DNA of 5,180 nt from Verrucomicrobiota bacterium (GTDB taxonomy: Bacteria; Verrucomicrobiota; Verrucomicrobiia; Verrucomicrobiales; Verrucomicrobiaceae): assembly GCA_023429545.1 (NCBI GenBank), contig JAEYUU010000324.1:1-5180 (forward strand). Direction: 5' to 3'. The position numbers were made by a program, and so were the translations under genes. This document shows positions 1 to 5,180 of this stretch, in pieces (the first letter of the stretch is position 1; every line of letters begins with the position of its first letter). Under the pieces are notes generated by a model that was given only the letters and a program-made list of their open reading frames with translations, made no database searches and was not told the origin of the DNA.

Positions 1-50
1 AAGGAAACGAGGGCAAGGTAAAGAAGTCGAAGACGAAGACGACGGAACAT
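1..50 (-). CDS. Possible 5' end of a secreted protein gene (partial, runs off left edge)
   Basis: Reading leftward from an ATG at 50, 16 codons remain open to the edge and give MFRRLRLRLLYLALVS. This looks like the start of a Sec signal peptide: an Arg-rich n-region followed by a Leu-rich hydrophobic run. It lies 67 bp downstream of the D-aminoacylase stop on the same strand, so the two could be co-transcribed. There is no clear Shine-Dalgarno sequence. An in-frame upstream ATG at 98 would add 16 residues including a basic stretch. Many codons end in T (CTT, CGT), unlike the GC-ending codons of the neighbours. The same bases also read as a Lys/Thr-rich plus-strand frame from base 3, open to a stop at 207-209, which could instead be the tail of a gene from the left. 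Product unknown; the call is tentative. Confidence 0.35.
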   Translation of the reverse strand, partial: MFRRLRLRLLYLALVS

Positions 51-117
51 GGTGAAAATGGGAGTCAAACTACGCTTCCGTCTTGCACCTTCTTCCATCG
101 GGCGCTGAGCATGTCGC

Positions 118-1701
118 TCACTTGCTCATCCGCAGCGGTCCACCTGGGCGCGCCCCTGTCACTTTTCCAGCCAGAATCACCGGCACACCATCCACGATCA
201 CATCCGTGAACCCCTCGGAGTAGTGATGCGGATCATCGAAGGTGGCCAAGTCCTTCACCTTCTCGGGATCGAATATCACCAGATCCGCCCACGCACCGGG
301 ACGAATGACGCCGCGATCCGCCAGCCGGAAGGTCTGCGCGGGCAGCGAGGTCATTTTGCGGATGGCCTCCTCCAGCGATACCAGCTTCAGGTCCTGCACA
401 TAACGATGAAGCACGCGGGCGTTGTTCCCATAACTGCGCGGATGCGGCATGTCCTCGCCAAGCTTGCGTGGGTTTCCGTCGCTGGCGAACATCGTGAGCG
501 GGTGCTTCAGGAAGGCGGTGAGGTCGTCTTCGTTCATACCATGATACACCGCATTGCCGCCGCCCTCGCGTTCCATCTCCAGGATGAGTTCGATCTGGTC
601 ATCGAGCGAATCGGAGCCGCGCTTGATCTTCGCTGCCTGGGGAATGGTTTTCCCATTCAGCGAAGGATCCGCCGGATACCTGGCGATCACCGCATAGGCG
701 TAGTCCGTGCGACCGAGACGAGCTCTTGATTCACTCATCCCCTTGAGGATTTTCGCTTTCTGTTCTGGATCCTCGCAACGCCTGATGAAATCCTCCCTCG
801 TGCCTTCTCTCGCTTCATCCGGGATGAGCTGACTCAGTCCGGTGCTGGAAGCGGTGTAGACGTATTGATCATGGGTGATGCTCAGGCCGTCCGCCCGGGC
901 CTTGTTCAGCAGGGCAAAGACCTCCGCGGATTTCCCCCACGCCGTGGGTCCGGTGAGCTTGAGATGTGAGACCTGCGCGCGGATGTCTGCCTCGCGCGCC
1001 ACGCGAAGAAATTCCTCGAGCGCATCAAAAATCTTCACCGTCTCCGCTCGCATATGGCTGGCATAGATGCCGCCATGCGTGGAGGCCACCCTGGCCAGCT
1101 CGATGATTTCCTCGGTCTTCGCGAACGTACCGGGCACATAGATGAGACCGGTGCTGAGGCCCACGGCGCCGTCATCCATGGCCTTTGCCACCATGGCGCG
1201 CATCGCCTCCATCTGCTCAGGGTTGGGTGCGCGCAGAAAGCTGCCACCCATGGCCTCCTTGCGGATCGATCCGTGCCCGATGAGCGCGGCCACGTGCAGC
1301 GAGAGCTTCGCCTCTTCGAGTTCCGCAAAGAACTTCCCGATGTCGGTGCGGGACATGCCACAGTTTCCCGTGATGATGCTAGTCACGCCCATCCGCAGGA
1401 AATTCTCGGAGATGGGAAGTTCGGCCACCTTCTCCGAGTGGGTATGCACATCGATGAAACCCGGAGCCAGCACGCGGCCCTGGGCATCGATGGTGACGCT
1501 TGCGGTACCATGCAAGCCGCCAACTGCGGCAATGCGCCCCTCTTTCACCGCCACGCTGCCCGGGTAGATCTTCTCTCCCGTGCCATCCGCGATGCGGGCG
1601 TTGTGAATGAGAAGGTCGTAGTCCGCGGCGGGTGCGGTCCATGCCGTGAACTGGATGGCCAGGCAGGCCAGCGGAAGGATGATGCATCGGGGTGGTCGCA
1701 T
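118..1701 (-). CDS. Exported N-acyl-D-amino-acid deacylase (D-aminoacylase), amidohydrolase superfamily
   Basis: This predicted zinc hydrolase removes the acyl group from N-acyl-D-amino acids; relatives also act on D-glutamate or D-aspartate derivatives or as dihydroorotase-like enzymes. The ATG at 1701 is preferred over a TTG six codons upstream because it opens a clean signal peptide (RPPR, hydrophobic core, APA cleavage near residue 25). That gives 527 residues and an envelope location. The N-terminal beta strand DLLIHNARIADGTG is at about 29-42, GFIDVHTH at 81-88, GNCG at 112-115, SHMR at 215-218, SHLK at 245-248 and ASDG at 406-409. These supply His86, His88, Cys114, His216, His246 and Asp408. 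They match the known metal and catalytic set of the Alcaligenes D-aminoacylase (His67, His69, Cys96, His220, His250, Asp366), so the enzyme looks active. The C-terminal GVIRPGAWADLVIFD segment (464-478) closes the small beta domain. No strong Shine-Dalgarno sequence precedes the start. Exact substrate cannot be told; the family assignment is firm. Confidence 0.93.
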   Translation of the reverse strand: MRPPRCIILPLACLAIQFTAWTAPAADYDLLIHNARIADGTGEKIYPGSVAVKEGRIAAVGGLHGTASVTIDAQGRVLAPGFIDVHTHSEKVAELPISENFLRMGVTSIITGNCGMSRTDIGKFFAELEEAKLSLHVAALIGHGSIRKEAMGGSFLRAPNPEQMEAMRAMVAKAMDDGAVGLSTGLIYVPGTFAKTEEIIELARVASTHGGIYASHMRAETVKIFDALEEFLRVAREADIRAQVSHLKLTGPTAWGKSAEVFALLNKARADGLSITHDQYVYTASSTGLSQLIPDEAREGTREDFIRRCEDPEQKAKILKGMSESRARLGRTDYAYAVIARYPADPSLNGKTIPQAAKIKRGSDSLDDQIELILEMEREGGGNAVYHGMNEDDLTAFLKHPLTMFASDGNPRKLGEDMPHPRSYGNNARVLHRYVQDLKLVSLEEAIRKMTSLPAQTFRLADRGVIRPGAWADLVIFDPEKVKDLATFDDPHHYSEGFTDVIVDGVPVILAGKVTGARPGGPLRMSK

Positions 1702-1777
1702 GGCGTGGGATGGACACAACGTGCCGCGAACCGGAACTCTGGCAGAAGCACGCTTTCAGGGAAACATGTCATGGAAA

Positions 1778-1790
1778 TTCAATTGTTGAA
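1778..1790. promoter_or_regulatory. Short palindrome in divergent spacer, possible operator
   Basis: TTCAATTGTTGAA has perfect 5-base arms around a 3-base centre and sits in an AT-richer patch of the 126-bp spacer (1702-1827) between the divergent D-aminoacylase and phosphodiesterase genes. Its right half contains TTGAAA (1786-1791), which resembles a -35 element for the plus strand, but no acceptable -10 hexamer follows at 16-18 bp. The position, 38-50 bases before the plus-strand ATG, would suit an operator or promoter element serving one or both genes. Short palindromes are common in AT-rich spacers, so this is a candidate only. Confidence 0.25.
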
Positions 1791-1827
1791 ACCGTCCTGC
1801 GGCTGGCATCGTTAGGACCATCCTGTC

Positions 1828-2652
1828 ATGATCCTCCGCGCCCTTTCCCACCAACTCGCCCGTCCTCTCATGGTCGCTGCCCTAGCCACTGCTGCCGCGC
1901 TCCCTTGTGGCGCCACGGAAATCATCGCCCACCGCGGCTATTCTGCCAAGGCGCCCGAAAACACCCTGGCCGCCTTCAAGCTGGCGTGGGAGTCGGGCAC
2001 GGATGCCTGCGAACTCGACCTCTACCTTACCAAGGACGATCAGATCGTGGTGCTGCATGACAAGGACACCAAGCGCACTACCGGCGTGGTGAAGGTGCCT
2101 GCGGAATCCACTCTTGAGGAACTGCTCCAGCTCGACGCCGGCTCGTGGAAGGGTGCCGAGTGGAAGGATGAGAAGCTTCCCGCGCTCCAGCAGTGCCTGG
2201 CCACCCTGCCCATGGGAAACAAGCGCTTCTACCTGGAGATCAAATGCGGCCCTGAGGTGGTGCCCGCACTTGTCCGCACTCTGGGACCATGGAAGGCGCG
2301 CGCCTCCCAGCTTGCGGTCATCACTTTCAATGGAGATGCGGCCGCGGCCACGAAGCAAGCCATGCCCTGGCTGAAGGTGTACCTGCTGGCGGGCGGCAAG
2401 GACAAACAAAAGAAGCCGCGCACGGATGTGACGCCATTCATTGAGCAGGCCAAGAAGGACGGGCTCGATGGGCTCGACCTCGGGCAGGACTGGCCCTGGA
2501 CGGAAGCCTTCGTGAAGCAGATTCGTGACGCCGGCCTGGGCGTACTCGTCTGGACCGTAAATGACCCCGCGAAAGCGAAGCAGCTCGCCGCGATGGGGGT
2601 GGAAGGCATCACCACGGATGACCCGGTGCTGATTCGCGAGGCACTGAAGTAG
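1828..2652 (+). CDS. Exported glycerophosphodiester phosphodiesterase (GDPD family)
   Basis: This enzyme hydrolyses glycerophosphodiesters, the deacylated head groups of phospholipids, to glycerol-3-phosphate and an alcohol. It probably acts in the periplasm. The 274-residue protein starts with a signal peptide (core LMVAALATAAALP, cleavage near residues 29-30). A Cys at 27 follows Pro, so it does not form a good lipobox. The TIM-barrel motifs are in order: AHRG at 34-37 (catalytic His35, Arg36), APENT at 42-46 (Glu44), ELD at 62-64 (Glu62, Asp64), LHD at 76-78 (catalytic His77), LEIK at 136-139 (Glu137, Lys139), VWTVN at 241-245 and GITTDDP at 260-266. All catalytic and metal-binding positions expected of UgpQ/GlpQ-type enzymes are present, and the length is normal for the short bacterial class. 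AGGA at 1814-1817 is a weak ribosome site 10 bases before the ATG. It is divergent from the D-aminoacylase gene. No terminator with a plus-strand U-tract follows. Substrate preference is unknown. Confidence 0.93.
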   Translation: MILRALSHQLARPLMVAALATAAALPCGATEIIAHRGYSAKAPENTLAAFKLAWESGTDACELDLYLTKDDQIVVLHDKDTKRTTGVVKVPAESTLEELLQLDAGSWKGAEWKDEKLPALQQCLATLPMGNKRFYLEIKCGPEVVPALVRTLGPWKARASQLAVITFNGDAAAATKQAMPWLKVYLLAGGKDKQKKPRTDVTPFIEQAKKDGLDGLDLGQDWPWTEAFVKQIRDAGLGVLVWTVNDPAKAKQLAAMGVEGITTDDPVLIREALK

Positions 2653-2678
2653 ACCCAGTCGGAGAGAGCCTTCCGCTG

Positions 2679-2714
2679 AAAACAAAAAAGTCCGGAGGAT
2701 ATTTCCTCCGGACT
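2679..2714 (-). terminator. Rho-independent terminator of the small lipoprotein gene
   Basis: AGTCCGGAGGA (2689-2699) and TCCTCCGGACT (2704-2714) form a perfect 11-bp GC-rich stem with a 4-base loop. On the minus strand the stem is followed at once by TTTTTTGTTTT (the A-rich run at 2679-2689 read in reverse). This is a classic intrinsic terminator, about 31 bases past the stop of the minus-strand gene ending at 2746. On the plus strand no T-run follows, so it should stop the phosphodiesterase transcript poorly if at all. Confidence 0.9.
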
Positions 2715-2745
2715 CTCAAGAAAGTGCGCTATCAGGGCGGATCGT

Positions 2746-3012
2746 TTAGCCCTTGGAGACGGACTCCACCTTGCCGTGGGAACTCACGACGGTGACGGAT
2801 TTGCCAACGAGCTTGTCGAGTCCATCAGCGCGTTTGGTGGAGGGAGTGAGCGTACGGTTCACTTCCTTGCCGGCCACGTCGATGGTGATCTGCTTCTTCT
2901 CGGCATTCACTGCCTTGAGTTTGCCCTTGTCGGTTTCGGTCTTGCCGCATCCGGCGAAGGAGGAGCCAAGTGCGAGGCTCAGGGCGGCAACGATGGTCAG
3001 GATGTGTTTCAT
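2746..3012 (-). CDS. Small secreted protein, putative lipoprotein, function unknown
   Basis: The gene encodes 88 residues starting MKHILTIVAALSLALG. The ATG at 3012 is chosen because it opens directly into a signal peptide; the frame continues upstream to 3087 but that extension looks like spacer. Cys22 follows SFAG, a relaxed lipobox (Phe at -3, Ala, Gly, Cys), so lipid attachment is plausible. Cleavage after Ala20 by the ordinary signal peptidase is the alternative. The mature part is small, Lys-rich and net basic. It has alternating hydrophobic stretches, GKLKAVNAEKKQITIDVAGK and then LVGKSVTVVSSHGKVESV, which suggest a small beta-barrel like the short secreted proteins with a 'G-x-V-x-A-V-D...ITV' pattern (DUF5666-like). 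That resemblance is from memory and weak. It has its own strong terminator and is divergent from the HupE/UreJ-like gene, so it is probably a single-gene transcript. No function is proposed. Confidence 0.75.
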   Translation of the reverse strand: MKHILTIVAALSLALGSSFAGCGKTETDKGKLKAVNAEKKQITIDVAGKEVNRTLTPSTKRADGLDKLVGKSVTVVSSHGKVESVSKG

Positions 3013-3036
3013 AGAATTTGGATGGCTGAATCTATA

Positions 3037-3053
3037 GCCGTACAGAAGACGGC
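3037..3053 (-). promoter_or_regulatory. Small hairpin in the likely 5' leader of the lipoprotein gene
   Basis: GCCGT (3037-3041) and ACGGC (3049-3053) form a 5-bp stem with a 7-base loop, 25-41 bases upstream of the ATG at 3012. TATAGA-like and GATAAT-like sequences lie nearby on the minus strand, but neither has a suitable -35 at 16-18 bp, so no promoter can be assigned. The stem is short and may be chance. Confidence 0.15.
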
Positions 3054-3110
3054 AAATTATCAGACACAGAACGTCCCACGGGCGCAAGACTTATCTTTGC
3101 GGCGAAAATA

Positions 3111-3124
3111 ATTGTTGATTGTTG
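3111..3124 (+). repeat. Tandem ATTGTTG repeat upstream of the HupE/UreJ-like gene
   Basis: Two exact, adjacent copies of ATTGTTG lie 40-53 bases before the ATG at 3164, within the 151-bp divergent spacer. The flanking AATTGTTGA (3110-3118) also occurs at 1781-1789 upstream of the phosphodiesterase gene. AATAAT at 3107-3112 resembles a -10 box but lacks a -35 partner. The repeat could be part of a promoter or a regulator site; the sequence alone does not decide. Confidence 0.35.
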
Positions 3125-3163
3125 GTAGGAAGCTCCGTTTGAGGAAATGCCCTTCCCAACTTC

Positions 3164-4339
3164 ATGCTGCCCCTGCCCCTGCGTCGTCTCCTCTGCCTGA
3201 TGGCCCTCATGGCCTCCCCACAGGCCTTTGCCCACCCCATTCCGGACGTGCCGGTGCGAGCTTCTTTTGAGGAGGATGGAGCTTTCAGTATTCAGGTGGA
3301 GGTGGACCCACGCTGTTTTGATGGCGACCCGGAAATCGCGCCGTCCCTGCTGCACAGTGCCCTGAAAGCCCTGCCCGAGGCTGAGAAGACGGCCATGCTG
3401 GCCCAGGCGAAGGTGTTCGTCGCCAACTCGGTGGAGTTCACCTTTGTGCCTTCCGGGGTTTTCACGCCGGACCTCACCTTTGAGTTTACCACGCACAATG
3501 CCCAGCCCCTCACCAAGGAGGATGACGTGGTGGTGATGACTGGGAACTACCGGAGCACCGTGCCTGCCGGCTCCACCGGGTACCGCATTCACGCCAAGCC
3601 CGAGGGAAAGCTCAGCGTGCTCTTCCTGAACCGCCTGCGGGGAAAAGATGTGGAACGCATGATGGTGCTCTTCCCCAAGGAGACGAGCTTCCTGCTGGAT
3701 CTGGTGGGGCATAGCCATGAGCTACCGCCCGCTGCGGCGGAGGGTGCGGGAACCGAAGAGAACGAGGTGCCGAAACCCGCAGACCTCTCGGAGTTCGTGA
3801 AGAAGGGCTTCCTGCACGTGGTACCCAGGGGGTTGGTTACCATCCTCTTTGTGTGCGCCATGTTCCTGCTCGGGCGGGGCTGGGGAGCGCTCCTCCCCCA
3901 AGTGCTGGCATTCGCGGCTGCCCACAGCCTCGGGCTCTGGCTGGATGCCATGGGTTGGGTGCATGTGCCGGACTCCATCGTACAGCCGGTCATCGCAGCG
4001 GGGATCATCGTGCTGGCCCTGGCAAACATCGTCCAGACCCGTTGCTCCGTGTGGCGGGTGGCGCTGGTGCTTGGATTCGGTCTGTTTCACGGCTTCGGTT
4101 TCGCCAGAGCGTTCGAAGCCCTGGATTCGCCCGCCGAAGCGCTTGTTGGGAATTTGGGGGGATTCAACCTGGGCCTGGAGGCCGGCGCGCTGGCAGTGAT
4201 CGCCGTGGCGTTTCTGGCGACGTTTTGGGCGCAGTCTCCGAAGGTGTTTCGCTGGGTCCTGACCATCCCGGGTTCCTTGGTGATCGCGCTGCTCGGCCTT
4301 TGGACGCTCGCCACGAAGATGGGCTGGATTGGGGCGTGA
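3164..4339 (+). CDS. HupE/UreJ-2-like membrane protein with periplasmic N-terminal domain
   Basis: The 391-residue protein begins with a signal peptide (LRRLLCLMALMA, AFA cleavage after residue 23), leaving a mature N-terminus HPIPDV. Residues about 24-185 are a predicted beta-rich periplasmic domain, and 186-210 are an acidic, Pro/Ala-rich linker. Residues about 212-388 are membrane-embedded, with roughly six hydrophobic segments (near 215-237, 242-262, 271-290, 297-316, 338-357, 366-384). AAAHS (251-255), FGLFHGFGFA (305-314) and FNLGLEAG (334-341) are hallmarks of the HupE/UreJ-2 family. The related HupE and UreJ proteins are nickel/cobalt permeases; the role of this longer class is unproven. 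The usual Asp-His of the first membrane motif is Val225-Thr226 here (GFLHVVPRGLVTILFV), and the usual Glu of the VEP motif is Gln274, so metal handling may be altered or lost. GAGGAA at 3141-3146 is too far from the ATG for a normal ribosome site. The gene is convergent with the downstream hydrolase at 3 bp. Confidence 0.85.
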   Translation: MLPLPLRRLLCLMALMASPQAFAHPIPDVPVRASFEEDGAFSIQVEVDPRCFDGDPEIAPSLLHSALKALPEAEKTAMLAQAKVFVANSVEFTFVPSGVFTPDLTFEFTTHNAQPLTKEDDVVVMTGNYRSTVPAGSTGYRIHAKPEGKLSVLFLNRLRGKDVERMMVLFPKETSFLLDLVGHSHELPPAAAEGAGTEENEVPKPADLSEFVKKGFLHVVPRGLVTILFVCAMFLLGRGWGALLPQVLAFAAAHSLGLWLDAMGWVHVPDSIVQPVIAAGIIVLALANIVQTRCSVWRVALVLGFGLFHGFGFARAFEALDSPAEALVGNLGGFNLGLEAGALAVIAVAFLATFWAQSPKVFRWVLTIPGSLVIALLGLWTLATKMGWIGA

Positions 4340-4342
4340 CGA

Positions 4343-5155
4343 TCAGGCTTTCACCACGCCCTGCTTTACGAACCACGCCTTGATGAGGCGATAGACCTCG
4401 TCCGTCTTCTCCCCGTGCAGATTGTGCCCGATCCCGGGGAAGACACTGCGCTCGTTGGGCACTTTCTGCTGGTCGAGCACCTCCTTCAGCCGGGCGGAAT
4501 TCTCCGCGGGCACTGTGGTGTCCCTGTCGCCGTGCAGGATGATGAAGGGCGTCCGCACTTTCCTTGCCGTGTCCACGGAGGGCGAGGGAAATCCTGTCTG
4601 GGTGATCACGCCACCCGCCGAGATCGCGGCGGCGGCTATCTGATCAGGCACTTCCGCGGCGAGCCCGATGGTGAGGAAAGCGCCCATGCTGTTGCCGTAG
4701 ACACAGAGGCGCTTCGCATCCACTTCATGCAGGCTGCGAAGGATGGCCAGGCAGGCCTTCGCACGACGGATGTTTTCAGGACTGGATCCGAACTGCGAAC
4801 GGTCCGCGCCCGGCTGCGGGCGTGCATGGGTGAGGTCGGTGGCAATGCACACCATGCCCCACTGCACAAACTCCTTCGCCTTCATGCGGCCGAACTGCTC
4901 CGCATTCGAGCCCAGCCCGTGATTGATGAGGATGGCGGGGAAGAGGCCTTTGCCGGAGGGTTTGATGAGAATCCCGGCGAGCGGCTTGCCATCTGCCTCG
5001 CAGGTCCAGCGTTCGCCTTTGAGTTTGAAGTTCTTGATACCGGAGGTCGAGGTCGGCGCGCTGGTAGTGGGCGGCGGCGGAGTTGGTGATGACGGTGGAG
5101 CAGCCGGCGTGACGGGAGACGGTGTGGGTGTGGAGGGTGGTGCTGCGGGCGGCAT
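4343..5155 (-). CDS. Alpha/beta hydrolase (dienelactone-hydrolase/esterase-like) with Pro-rich N-terminus
   Basis: The 270 residues from the ATG at 5155 form a serine hydrolase. NHGLG at 78-82 is the likely oxyanion loop, GNSMG at 154-158 is the nucleophile elbow (Ser156), HGDRDTTVP at 208-216 carries the acid (Asp212), and GIGHNL at 241-246 carries the catalytic His244. The triad is complete. The HGDxDxxVP form is typical of dienelactone-hydrolase and prolyl-oligopeptidase-like esterases; substrate is unknown. Residues 1-39 are almost entirely Pro, Ala, Ser and Thr, with a 14-residue unit repeated in tandem, as in a surface or periplasmic linker. No signal peptide follows the ATG at 5155. 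The frame stays open to the right edge (upstream codons read TKEEHEGA), so the true start, perhaps with a signal peptide, may lie outside the window. GAAGG at 5160-5164, 4 bases before the ATG, is a fair ribosome site that supports 5155. The stop lies 3 bp from that of the convergent HupE/UreJ-like gene, with no room for a separate terminator. Confidence 0.85.
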   Translation of the reverse strand: MPPAAPPSTPTPSPVTPAAPPSSPTPPPPTTSAPTSTSGIKNFKLKGERWTCEADGKPLAGILIKPSGKGLFPAILINHGLGSNAEQFGRMKAKEFVQWGMVCIATDLTHARPQPGADRSQFGSSPENIRRAKACLAILRSLHEVDAKRLCVYGNSMGAFLTIGLAAEVPDQIAAAAISAGGVITQTGFPSPSVDTARKVRTPFIILHGDRDTTVPAENSARLKEVLDQQKVPNERSVFPGIGHNLHGEKTDEVYRLIKAWFVKQGVVKA

Positions 5156-5180
5156 GGCACCTTCGTGTTCTTCTTTAGTC

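Noticed and set aside
1786..1814. Sigma-70 promoter for the phosphodiesterase using TTGAAA at 1786-1791
   Set aside because: The hexamer 17 bases downstream (TCGTTA) does not resemble a -10 box, and no better one lies at 16 or 18 bases.
1054..1815. Long plus-strand frame opposite the D-aminoacylase gene
   Set aside because: It is the antisense shadow of a gene with complete catalytic motifs. Long opposite frames are expected in GC-rich DNA, and the translation shows no family motifs.
3013..3087. N-terminal extension of the small lipoprotein to base 3087
   Set aside because: It would bury the clear signal peptide that starts at 3012 behind 25 residues of spacer-like sequence.
3013..3110. Minus-strand sigma-70 promoter for the lipoprotein gene using TATAGA or GATAAT as -10
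   Set aside because: The nearest TTG-containing -35 candidates sit at about 13 and 20 bases, outside the usual spacing.
3147..3200. Short Cys/Pro-rich frame (17 codons from ATG at 3147) overlapping the HupE/UreJ-like start, as a leader peptide or metal-sensing uORF
   Set aside because: The GAGGAA directly abuts its ATG with no spacing, the codons mirror the out-of-frame start of the larger gene, and the Cys content follows from repeated TGC/CCC in that gene.
4415..5089. Long plus-strand frame opposite the alpha/beta hydrolase
   Set aside because: It is antisense to a gene with an intact catalytic triad and has low-complexity His/Arg/Gly-rich content typical of a shadow frame.
1..5180. CRISPR array, tRNA, insertion sequence, phage or defence genes
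   Set aside because: I found no regularly spaced repeats, no cloverleaf-like sequence and no terminal inverted repeats with a transposase. All sizeable frames are accounted for by the genes listed.

Overview
The window is GC-rich, densely coded bacterial chromosome. It holds four complete or near-complete genes of recognisable family, one small secreted protein of unknown function, and fragments at both edges. Nearly every product carries an export signal, so this is a cluster of envelope or periplasmic functions in a Gram-negative-type cell. The high GC content, many secreted hydrolases, weak Shine-Dalgarno sequences and a HupE/UreJ-2-type membrane protein would suit a Verrucomicrobiota or related PVC bacterium. 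That placement is inference from style only; no marker gene is present.

Layout: (1) Bases 1-117 hold the likely start of a minus-strand gene with a signal peptide, running off the left edge. (2) Bases 118-1701 (minus) encode an exported N-acyl-D-amino-acid deacylase of the amidohydrolase superfamily with all metal ligands present. (3) A 126-bp AT-richer divergent spacer follows. (4) Bases 1828-2652 (plus) encode an exported glycerophosphodiester phosphodiesterase. (5) A strong intrinsic terminator at about 2679-2714 is oriented to end the minus-strand gene to its right. (6) Bases 2746-3012 (minus) encode an 88-residue putative lipoprotein. (7) A second divergent spacer of 151 bp follows. (8) Bases 3164-4339 (plus) encode a HupE/UreJ-2-like membrane protein with a periplasmic N-terminal domain; it has lost the Asp-His pair typical of the family. 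(9) Bases 4343-5155 (minus) encode an alpha/beta hydrolase with a Pro-rich N-terminus, tail-to-tail with the previous gene at only 3 bp; its frame is open to the right edge.

The genes alternate in strand, so apart from the possible pair at the left edge this is not an operon. The D-aminoacylase and phosphodiesterase could both salvage envelope-derived material (N-acyl-D-amino acids and deacylated phospholipid head groups), but that link is inference. I see no mobile element, CRISPR array, RNA gene, phage or defence module, and no convincing new multi-gene system. The points most worth a second look are the altered metal-site residues of the HupE/UreJ-like protein, the tandemly repeated Pro-rich segment of the hydrolase, and a 9-base motif shared upstream of the two plus-strand genes.
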